In this document: in pieces, positions 18,024 through 24,802 of the stretch
Layout of the letters: each line of letters starts with the position of its first letter
Numbering within the stretch: the first letter of the stretch is position 1
NCBI RefSeq assembly: GCF_026241225.1
Contig: NZ_JAPFQP010000004.1
Coordinates: 186,001-250,000 of the forward strand
Reading direction: 5' to 3'
Length of the DNA: 64,000 nt
DNA from: Lentiprolixibacter aurantiacus
Lineage (GTDB): Bacteria; Bacteroidota; Bacteroidia; Flavobacteriales; Flavobacteriaceae
Notes under the pieces: generated by a model
Databases searched by the model: none
What the model was told of the DNA's origin: nothing
Seen by the model: only the letters and a program-made list of their open reading frames with translations
Position numbers and translations under genes: made by a program

Positions 18024-19262
18024 ATGCCTAAAATATTGCGATACGTCAGTATTTCTCATAAATCCGCTTCCGTTGGTCTTCGGGAACAATTTCATATTTC
18101 CGAGAGCAAGAAAGGCTTGATTATGGATCATCTCTGCGAACGATTTCCTGATATTTCCGGGTTGCTCTTGCTGGTCACCTGTAACCGGACAGAGGTTTAT
18201 TTCGAATCCAAAACCACTACCTCTGCCCTGGTACAGGAGGAATTGATATCCTTAAAATGTAAACAAGATCCTGCTCAATTTAAAAATTGGTTTACCTGCA
18301 ATGACCACACAAAAGCTTCTGTGAAGCACTTGCTGAAAGTATCTTCAGGCCTGGAATCAAAGGTATTGGGAGATGCCGAAATCATCCACCAAATTAAGAA
18401 AGCCTATCTGTTTTCTATGGAGCGTCAATTACAGGGGTCTCTTTTGGAACGCGCCATGCAAACTGTATTCAGGAGCCATAAGAGAATAAGCAACGAAACC
18501 AATTATCGGGATGGAACCACTTCCGTGGCGTATAAATCTCTGAAAGTTATTGACGATATTTTCCCGAAAGAATCATCCAGAACAAAGCGAATACTCTTTA
18601 TTGGGGCTGGGGATATTGTAGTGCAATTATTTAAATATAATTCCAAGTTTGGTTTCAGCAATATCCATATCAGTAACAGGACTGAGGAAAAAGCAAGGAA
18701 TCTGGCATCACTTTACCAGGGCAGTGTTTACCCCTGGCAAAAAGTGCTGGATAATGATTTTCGGGACTTTGATGTGGTCATCAGTGCCGTCAGCAATTAC
18801 CCGCAATTAATTAAAAACATTCATCCAAGTTCCAGCAGGAGAATCCTTATTGACCTAGGAATGCCCTGCAATATCAGCAAAGGCATTGAAGGAGGTGGTA
18901 AATTGATTTGTTATGATTTAGACACCATTGCCCAGGACCTGCAGGAAAACAGGAACAGAAGGATGGCTGCTATTGTAGAGGTAGAGGAAATCCTGGATAA
19001 TGAGGTGAATGCATTTATGCAATGGTTTCAAATGGCCTCTCTCAGAAATAAGGTGGTGCAGCAAAAGGAAATGGTATTTAAGAAAGTACAGGCATATTTG
19101 GCAAAAGAATTGCAATCAGAGGAGCCTGAAACTGCAGAAATGCTCACCAACCAGGTTATTAAAAAAATGTTTTCCGAGTCTGAATCCTTCAATTTTCCTT
19201 CAAAAGAAATAGACGCTTTAATCGCAGATCAGGCCTCTATCCTTTTAAAAACCTCCTTTTAA
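18024..19262 (+). CDS. hemA: Glutamyl-tRNA reductase
   Basis: First committed enzyme of tetrapyrrole synthesis by the C5 route, converting glutamyl-tRNA to glutamate-1-semialdehyde with NADPH. The catalytic Cys53 lies in LVTCNRTEVYF. The NADP-binding glycines are in LFIGAGDIV and the dimerisation helices are at the C-terminus. The length of 412 residues is full. The setting is unusual: it lies alone between two copies of a cytochrome module, with no other heme-synthesis gene nearby, so it may be a second, co-regulated copy that supplies heme for the many c-type cytochromes here. A weak hairpin (AAGCTC/GAGCTT, 19261-19278) lies at its stop. Confidence 0.93.
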   Translation: MPKILRYVSISHKSASVGLREQFHISESKKGLIMDHLCERFPDISGLLLLVTCNRTEVYFESKTTTSALVQEELISLKCKQDPAQFKNWFTCNDHTKASVKHLLKVSSGLESKVLGDAEIIHQIKKAYLFSMERQLQGSLLERAMQTVFRSHKRISNETNYRDGTTSVAYKSLKVIDDIFPKESSRTKRILFIGAGDIVVQLFKYNSKFGFSNIHISNRTEEKARNLASLYQGSVYPWQKVLDNDFRDFDVVISAVSNYPQLIKNIHPSSSRRILIDLGMPCNISKGIEGGGKLICYDLDTIAQDLQENRNRRMAAIVEVEEILDNEVNAFMQWFQMASLRNKVVQQKEMVFKKVQAYLAKELQSEEPETAEMLTNQVIKKMFSESESFNFPSKEIDALIADQASILLKTSF

Positions 19263-19346
19263 GCTCCCAAGAGAGCTTTCCTTCTGACTCTTATTGTTCT
19301 TTTTCGTTCAGCTCATGATAAATCCGAAAAAAAGGTAGTCCTGTAT

Positions 19347-19360
19347 ATGACATTTGTCAT
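19347..19360 (+). promoter_or_regulatory. Crp/Fnr-type palindrome, site D
   Basis: Perfect inverted repeat ATGAC-ATTT-GTCAT, 100 nt before the second ferredoxin start. TAACTTTA at 19383-19390 (5 of 6 fixed positions) begins 29.5 nt after the centre, as at site C. A TTG at 19364-19366 lies 16 nt before it. This gives module copy 2 its own promoter after hemA. Confidence 0.63.
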
Positions 19361-19460
19361 GAATTGCTGGTTTATAAGTATTTAACTTTAGACTTAACAA
19401 GCAATCTTATCCATTGGATATGGATAAATTATTTAAGCTGACCTTCCCAAAACAATAGTC

Positions 19461-20372
19461 ATGGAAAATGATACCAACCAAGATTCCTCCAGAAGAAAAT
19501 TCTTAAAAAATTTGTCTGCCGGCAGTATGATTACCCTTACCGGGATGGCCTGCACCTCGGTTTCCTGCAAACAGAATTCCGGGGAAAAGACCACTTTAAT
19601 GACTACAGATGGCAAGCTGGTTCAGGTTTCCAATTCAGAAATAGAAGCCATGGAGCATCAACATCATCCGGCAACACCGGCAGAAGCGCGTGAAGGGATC
19701 CCAGGTAAGAAATTTGTCATGGTAGTTGATCTGGCCAAATGCAAGAATGCCAAAAAATGTGTGGAAGCTTGTGATCACACTCATAATTTAACTCCGGACA
19801 GGCCGTATATCAAAGTTCTGGAAATGCAGGACAATGAGAAATCTGCACCTTACTGGATGCCAAAAAAATGTTTTCAGTGCGACAACCCTCCCTGCGTAAA
19901 GGTTTGTCCTGTTGGCGCAACTTACAAGCGTACAGATGGCATCGTTCTCGTTGACAACGAGCGTTGTATAGGATGTCGGTTTTGTATGGCTGCCTGTCCT
20001 TACTCGGCGAGGGTATTTAACTGGGGTGAGCCACCAAGAGAAGATGAAAATATTCCCTATTCCCCTGAAACCAGTGTACCCAGTAAAATTGGCACCGTTG
20101 GAAAGTGTGATTTTTGCCCTGACATGTTGCGTCAAAACAAATTACCGCATTGCGTGACATCCTGTCCCAATGGGGTAATTTACTTTGGAGATGAAATTGA
20201 TGATACGGTCACTAATGGAGTGGAAACCGTACGCCTTTCAACCTTGCTTAAGGAAAAAGCGGGTTATCGCTATATGGAGGAACTGGGTACCAAACCCCGT
20301 GTTTATTATCTCCCACCGGTTGACCGCTTGTTCCCTTTTGAAAAAGACACCGAATTAAATAGTGAATCATGA
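19461..20372 (+). CDS. Tat-exported four-cluster ferredoxin subunit, module copy 2
   Basis: Paralogue of the ferredoxin at 14351-15331. It has a twin-arginine signal (SRRKFLKN, Arg11/12) and then possible lipoprotein cysteines (GMAC or SVSC), so it may be a Tat-exported lipoprotein, unlike copy 1. The TDG segment LMTTDGKLVQV and a His-rich patch (EHQHHP) follow. Four cluster groups: CKNAKKCVEAC, CFQCDNPPCVKVCP, CIGCRFCMAACP and CDFC...CVTSCP. Its end overlaps the NrfD-like gene by 4 nt, exactly as in copy 1. Presumed role: electron transfer between quinone protein and periplasmic cytochromes. Confidence 0.9.
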   Translation: MENDTNQDSSRRKFLKNLSAGSMITLTGMACTSVSCKQNSGEKTTLMTTDGKLVQVSNSEIEAMEHQHHPATPAEAREGIPGKKFVMVVDLAKCKNAKKCVEACDHTHNLTPDRPYIKVLEMQDNEKSAPYWMPKKCFQCDNPPCVKVCPVGATYKRTDGIVLVDNERCIGCRFCMAACPYSARVFNWGEPPREDENIPYSPETSVPSKIGTVGKCDFCPDMLRQNKLPHCVTSCPNGVIYFGDEIDDTVTNGVETVRLSTLLKEKAGYRYMEELGTKPRVYYLPPVDRLFPFEKDTELNSES

Positions 20373-21727
20373 GCAAAGTGTTGTCAAAAACAGATTCAGA
20401 AATCTTTAAATCCCCCAGAGAGAAAGACCTGTTAAGTCACATAACCTCTACTTCCTTAAAATATAAGATTTGGATCGCAGTTCTGCTGGTCTTTGTTGTA
20501 TTCGGTCTTATTGGATATTACAGACAGCTAAAATTCGGGCTCGTAGTCACTGCCATGCGGGACTATACCTCGTGGGGAATCTATATTTCAAATTTCGTAT
20601 TCTTCGTGGCCATAAGCCTTGTAGGTTCCTTATTCAGTTCCATTTTGAAACTGAACAAAAATGAATGGTCCAGGCCGTTGACCAGAATTTCAGAAATTAT
20701 TGCCGTTTCTGCCATTATTTGTGCCGCCGTGATTATTATTGTAGATATGGGTCGACCAGACCGGTTTTTCTATGTAATCAGGTACCTGAGAATTCAATCA
20801 CCGATTATCTGGGATGTGATCATCATATCGACCTACCTGGTTATCAGTTTCCTCTTATTGTATATTTCCATGCTTCCCGATCTTGGGCTATGCCGTGACC
20901 GTTTGACCTCGGTTCCCCGGTGGAAGAAAAAGTTGTATCGGATTTTAGCCCTAAACTGGAATGATAACCCCAGACAGTGGAAGAAGCTGCAAAAAATCAA
21001 CAAAATACTTGCCATAACCGTACTCCCTGTAGCTTTTGCAATCCACACCATTACCTCCTGGTTATTTGCCACCACCTGGAGGCCCGGATGGGATAGCACT
21101 AACCTGGGTCCCTACTTTGTGTCCGGAGCTTTTATGGCTGGGGCTGCAATCATCATCGTTGCCATGTACTTTATAAGGGAGCACATGAACCTGGGAAGAT
21201 ACATTACACAAGGGCATTTCGACAAAATGAGCAAGCTACTGGTGCTTCTTTCCCTGGTTTACCTTTATTTCAATATTAATGAATATCTGGGCCCGGCATT
21301 CAAGATGGTAGGAGTTGAAGGAGAACACATTACGGAACTGTTTGTTGGAAATTATGCACCGATGTACTGGCTTGTGCAGATAGGAGGTCTCGTACTACCC
21401 ATAATTCTGCTTCTGTTCAAACCACTGCGAAAACCATTACCTGCATTTGTGATATCCATGCTGGTACTTCTGGGGGCCTGGTTTAAGCGGTTTTTGATTG
21501 TGATCCCATCGTTACAGCACCCTTATTTACCCATTCAGGGTGTTGACGAATCCTATTTACATTATAACCCGACATGGGAAGAGTGGGCGATTACGATCTC
21601 TTCCTTTGCCTGGTTCCTCTTAATTATCACTTTTTTAGTTAAGATCTTTCCGGTTATTCCTGTCAAAAAAGAGGAGGCATTTATAAAATCAAATTCCAAC
21701 TCCCAATCCGATAACGATGAAATATAA
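20369..21727 (+). CDS. NrfD/PsrC-like quinone-interacting membrane protein, copy 2
   Basis: Paralogue of the protein at 15328-16647, 452 residues with about ten hydrophobic helices and a somewhat longer N-terminal cytoplasmic segment. Shared motifs include LVVTAMRDYTSWGIYISNF, DMGRPDR, PGWDSTN and YFNINEY. The family binds menaquinone or ubiquinone close to the periplasmic ferredoxin. It overlaps the following gene by 11 nt. Divergence from copy 1 is large enough to suggest an old duplication with separate partners. Confidence 0.87.
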   Translation: MSKVLSKTDSEIFKSPREKDLLSHITSTSLKYKIWIAVLLVFVVFGLIGYYRQLKFGLVVTAMRDYTSWGIYISNFVFFVAISLVGSLFSSILKLNKNEWSRPLTRISEIIAVSAIICAAVIIIVDMGRPDRFFYVIRYLRIQSPIIWDVIIISTYLVISFLLLYISMLPDLGLCRDRLTSVPRWKKKLYRILALNWNDNPRQWKKLQKINKILAITVLPVAFAIHTITSWLFATTWRPGWDSTNLGPYFVSGAFMAGAAIIIVAMYFIREHMNLGRYITQGHFDKMSKLLVLLSLVYLYFNINEYLGPAFKMVGVEGEHITELFVGNYAPMYWLVQIGGLVLPIILLLFKPLRKPLPAFVISMLVLLGAWFKRFLIVIPSLQHPYLPIQGVDESYLHYNPTWEEWAITISSFAWFLLIITFLVKIFPVIPVKKEEAFIKSNSNSQSDNDEI

Positions 21728-22301
21728 CAGGTTTCTTATTCCCAGTATACCCATACTGTTAATGTTAATAGCTTTATTGAACATGCCCTTATTAAATGCT
21801 CAGGAGGCGGAGGAAGAGTATCAGGATGCTTTGGTAACCCTCTCTTTCCTGGAGGAGGATGATTCTAAAATAATACGGGCAACTGCCAGGGATATGGAAG
21901 GAAATCCAATAACAGACCTGGAATTATATTTTTACGTACAGCGAACCTTTAGCCTTTTGCCCATTGGTGATTTCATTAATTTCACTGATGAGAATGGGAT
22001 GGTTGAAGTAGAATTTCCCGGGGATCTGCCAGGGGACAAAGAGGGCCATGTCAAAATTATAGTCAAATTGCAGGATTCTGACAGTTACAATGATCTTACT
22101 GTGGAACGAATCAAAAACTGGGGGATACCAACCCCGGTTGATCAGTTTGAAGAAAAAAGATCCTTGTGGGCTGCAGCCGCCAACGCACCCATAGCCCTGG
22201 TTTTAGCAACCAGTGGTATGATTCTTGCAGTCTGGTCTATAATTGGCTATATTATATTTATCTTATTTAAAATCAGTAAATTAAACAAGGTAAACACATA
22301 A
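21717..22301 (+). CDS. Ig-like domain protein with C-terminal membrane anchor, copy 2
   Basis: Shorter paralogue (194 residues) of the protein at 16644-17516, keeping the signal peptide (cleavage near LLNAQEA), one beta-rich domain with FINFTDENG and LQDSDSYNDL, and the C-terminal transmembrane helix with a KISK tail. No known family recognised. Keeping the gene at the same place in both modules argues that it is a true subunit rather than a passenger. The start overlaps the upstream gene, which implies coupled translation. Confidence 0.7.
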   Translation: MKYNRFLIPSIPILLMLIALLNMPLLNAQEAEEEYQDALVTLSFLEEDDSKIIRATARDMEGNPITDLELYFYVQRTFSLLPIGDFINFTDENGMVEVEFPGDLPGDKEGHVKIIVKLQDSDSYNDLTVERIKNWGIPTPVDQFEEKRSLWAAAANAPIALVLATSGMILAVWSIIGYIIFILFKISKLNKVNT

Positions 22302-22328
22302 GCTTAATTCAATTTAAATCAACATATC

Positions 22329-22736
22329 ATGAAAAAACAATTTTATATCCTCGCCACCGCCCTGATCGGAAGTTTTATATTCCTGTCCATGAGTGGCCTG
22401 CCGGAAGACTTACAGGACAAATGGGAAGTCCCGGCGAAATATGAAAAGATGAAAAATCCTTACGAAGGGGTTAAGGATGCTGATAATATAGGCCGTATTT
22501 TATATGCAAAACATTGCCGGTCCTGCCACGGCACCAAAGGAAATGGTGACGGTACTAAAGCAAAGGGACTTGAAACGGCTATCAGAGACTTTACCGGAGC
22601 CGAATTTAAGAAACAGTCAGACGGCAGTTTGTACTATAAAACTTATGTTGGCAGGGGTGAAATGCCAAGTTTTATGAAAAAGATAGTAGACGAAGAAGAA
22701 CAATGGATGATTGTAAACTATATTAAAAACTTATAA
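22329..22736 (+). CDS. Monoheme class I cytochrome c, copy 2
   Basis: Paralogue of the cytochrome at 17528-17926. Heme site CRSCH (63-67), a probable Met ligand in RGEMPSF, and the final helix EQWMIVNYIKNL. Both copies share the lead-in DEWVVPEKYVNMKNP / DKWEVPAKYEKMKNP before the heme, an extension outside the core cytochrome fold that could dock to the Ig-like partner. Ends module copy 2. Confidence 0.88.
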   Translation: MKKQFYILATALIGSFIFLSMSGLPEDLQDKWEVPAKYEKMKNPYEGVKDADNIGRILYAKHCRSCHGTKGNGDGTKAKGLETAIRDFTGAEFKKQSDGSLYYKTYVGRGEMPSFMKKIVDEEEQWMIVNYIKNL

Positions 22737-22898
22737 ACGAGTACTGATTTCACTATCCATTTTCATTACTATTGCTAATTAGTAGGTTTGTTTTTACGTG
22801 TGTTTATTTTTTAAAAAATAACCCTACAGTAGAATTCCTTTGGCTAAAAATCCTGATTATCAGTAAATTCATTATTAATTTCATTATAATTTCTCATC

Positions 22899-23657
22899 AT
22901 GACAGAATTTAAAAGTGCCCTTATTATTCTTGTGCTTTTCGCTTTTATTACGGGGTGTAAACAAAGCCCGGATGCCACTAAGCCTGTTTCTTTAGAAAAA
23001 ATGCATGCAGCGGAAGCTAACCGGGATGTAATTGACCGGAATGTACACAAGGTGGAAATCCTTGAGGTGAAACCCACTTCAAAATATGTTTACCTGAAAG
23101 TAACAGACCAGGACAGGGAGTATTGGATGGCAACCGGTAATAAAGAGATTACTAAAGGCGACACTTATTTTTACAACGAAGCGCTTTTAATGACGCAATT
23201 TGAGAGCAAGGAAATGCAAAAGGTCTTCGATACCCTGTATCTGGTAACCCAACTGCTACCCGAAAGCCAGGCAGAGAAACTGAAGTCAGTTACTAATGAA
23301 GCCTCTGCAACAACTCCAGAAAATCTGGAACCAACCGGTGAACACCATACCAGCGGAATCTACAGGGATGCTGAAAAAATGACCATAGGTGAATTGCTTT
23401 CAAATCCCGGAGCTTATGAAGGAAAGATGGTGGAAGTCCACGGGGAATGCACAAAAATAAATACCGGGATCATGGGCCGGAACTGGATCCACCTGCAGGA
23501 CGTTGATGAAACGGAAAACAAAGTGGTGGTAACTTCACAATGGGTAGCCGTCCCGGGAGAGGAAGTTAGCTTTAGAGCCCTGGTGAGCCTGAATAAAGAT
23601 TTTGGGGCCGGATATTCCTATGAAGTATTGCTGGAAGAGGGAATAATGGTTAAGTAG
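22899..23657 (+). CDS. OB-fold lipoprotein, NrfJ-like
   Basis: Lipoprotein with signal and lipobox Cys20 (FAFITGC). The N-terminal half (about 45-115) has beta strands with YVYLKVTDQDREYWMATGN. The C-terminal half (about 165-250) looks like an OB fold: GAYEGKMVEVHGECTKIN, NWIHLQD, VVVTSQWVAV. Both halves resemble the small domain seen in NrfJ-like proteins of multiheme cytochrome clusters, so this may be a two-domain heme-protein assembly or maturation helper. It lies 162 nt after module copy 2 with no site of the palindrome family in between, and ends at a clear terminator. Function not proven. Confidence 0.6.
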   Translation: MTEFKSALIILVLFAFITGCKQSPDATKPVSLEKMHAAEANRDVIDRNVHKVEILEVKPTSKYVYLKVTDQDREYWMATGNKEITKGDTYFYNEALLMTQFESKEMQKVFDTLYLVTQLLPESQAEKLKSVTNEASATTPENLEPTGEHHTSGIYRDAEKMTIGELLSNPGAYEGKMVEVHGECTKINTGIMGRNWIHLQDVDETENKVVVTSQWVAVPGEEVSFRALVSLNKDFGAGYSYEVLLEEGIMVK

Positions 23658-23694
23658 TAACTGTAAATACGTAGCTCCCTGCTTTATAATAAAT

Positions 23695-23725
23695 AAAAAA
23701 GGGTTCTCAAAATGAGAACCCTTTT
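23695..23725 (+). terminator. Rho-independent terminator, probably bidirectional
   Basis: GGGTTCTCA and TGAGAACCC form a perfect 9-bp stem, flanked by an A-run on the left and a T-run on the right, so it can end transcripts on both strands: the OB-fold lipoprotein on plus and the small minus-strand gene that ends 24 nt away. Confidence 0.88.
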
Positions 23726-23748
23726 TGTTTGAAGGAACAGGTTGAAAA

Positions 23749-23874
23749 TCAATCTTTCTCCTGCTGCTCTTTTATGGTATCAGCATCCAGGCCGAAATCC
23801 CTAGTATTCTGGTTTATTTTCCCAAAATTCGTGGGCTTTGCTTTGGTCTTTGACCTTTCAAATTTCCTTTCCAT
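23749..23874 (-). CDS. Small hypothetical protein (41 aa)
   Basis: Begins MERKFERSKTKAKPT and ends EQQEKD; highly charged, with no membrane segment or known motif. ATG at 23874, TGA at 23749-23751. It lies 46 nt after the Dps gene on the same strand and just before a bidirectional terminator, a position consistent with the last gene of a short dps transcript. The reading frame fills the gap and has an ordered amino-acid make-up, but short length keeps confidence moderate. Confidence 0.5.
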   Translation of the reverse strand: MERKFERSKTKAKPTNFGKINQNTRDFGLDADTIKEQQEKD

Positions 23875-23920
23875 AGCATTAAATTATTTCGATTAAAATT
23901 CAGTTAACTCAACCTGCTTT

Positions 23921-24445
23921 TTATTTGCACCATGAAGTGTACATCCAGTTCCGCTTCTCCAGGTCGGCAATAAACCGGTTGAGCATCAATTCGGTAGCAG
24001 AATCTCCGGTATCCAGGGACACTTTCAGGGCTGCCAGCAAGTCGTCATGAATGATTTCATAATCCGAGAGTATTTCCCTCACCATGGCGATGCCGGACAG
24101 CTCCTTTTTCGTTTCCTTGATATTGGATAATTCGATACTGTCTTTCATATTCATCATCGGCTTGAGTCCAAATACGCGGATTCGCTCTGCGATTTCATCA
24201 GTTTTCTGCATGACGTCCTTGTAGTCCTTTTCAAACTCCTCATGCAATTCAAAGAAATCCGGCCCTTCTACATTCCAATGGTATTTTCTCAACTTATGAT
24301 AATGTACCTGGTAATTGGCCAGTACTTTCTTTAAACGCACTACTATATCGGCGGTATCCAGATAGGTGAATCCCAGTTTTTTGTAGGTCTTATCCTTAAT
24401 AGTCTTTTTGTCAATTGTCTTATTCAGTGTCTTCGTATTTTCCAA
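23921..24445 (-). CDS. dps: Dps family ferritin-like protein
   Basis: Dodecameric iron-storage protein that oxidises Fe(II) with peroxide and protects DNA under stress. The ferroxidase-site pattern is visible: HKLRKYHWNVEGPDFFELHEEFEK with the paired His and the following Asp/Glu. The length of 174 residues is typical, with a lysine-rich N-terminal tail (KTIDKKTIKDKTYKK) that could touch DNA. The C-terminus WMYTSWCK resembles Dps proteins of Bacteroidota. It is transcribed away from the long gap at 24446-24802. Confidence 0.9.
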   Translation of the reverse strand: MENTKTLNKTIDKKTIKDKTYKKLGFTYLDTADIVVRLKKVLANYQVHYHKLRKYHWNVEGPDFFELHEEFEKDYKDVMQKTDEIAERIRVFGLKPMMNMKDSIELSNIKETKKELSGIAMVREILSDYEIIHDDLLAALKVSLDTGDSATELMLNRFIADLEKRNWMYTSWCK

Positions 24446-24742
24446 AATATTCGGTTTTTAGATTAGTAATAGTGATTTAAAAGCATTTTGCTTTTTAATC
24501 AGATTTTAAATAAAAGTTAGATTCTAGGGAACTTTCTTCCCGAGTAATGGAACGACCTTAGAAGGCGTTGTCTTTGAAGTGGTATGTTTTGTTTTTCAAC
24601 ATACTTTAATATAGTAAAAATTATGAATTATTCAAATTTTTAACAACTATTAACGTTTTTATTAAGATATTTATTGATTTAAGGGGGTTTATCCTAATAA
24701 ATGTTAATGATAACTCAGTAGAGACAGTTGGTTATGACCAAA
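24446..24742. other. Intergenic region upstream of dps
   Basis: AT-rich stretch without a gene. The only visible structure is a short palindrome AAAAGCA-TTT-TGCTTTT at 24479-24495, 34 nt upstream of the dps start, which could be an operator. Nothing else is evident up to the adhesin terminator. Confidence 0.4.
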
Positions 24743-24776
24743 GAAAAAGGGCTACCCCCAAATTGCAGCCCCTTTT
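24743..24776 (-). terminator. Terminator of the adhesin gene
   Basis: On the minus strand AAAAGGGGCT and AGCCCTTTTT form a stem with one bulged G around the loop GCAATTTGGGGGT and end in a T-run. It lies 27 nt beyond the adhesin stop codon. Confidence 0.75.
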
Positions 24777-24802
24777 GCCTAGCATAACATCGAATTATAT
24801 TT

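Noticed and set aside
14351-21727. Idea that the ferredoxin-NrfD pairs belong to a DMSO or polysulfide reductase
   Set aside because: No molybdopterin oxidoreductase gene or its chaperone is present anywhere in the window.
22804-22821. 18-bp AT palindrome TTATTTTTTAAAAAATAA after module copy 2
   Set aside because: Only A/T pairs, too weak as a terminator and likely by chance in AT-rich gap DNA.
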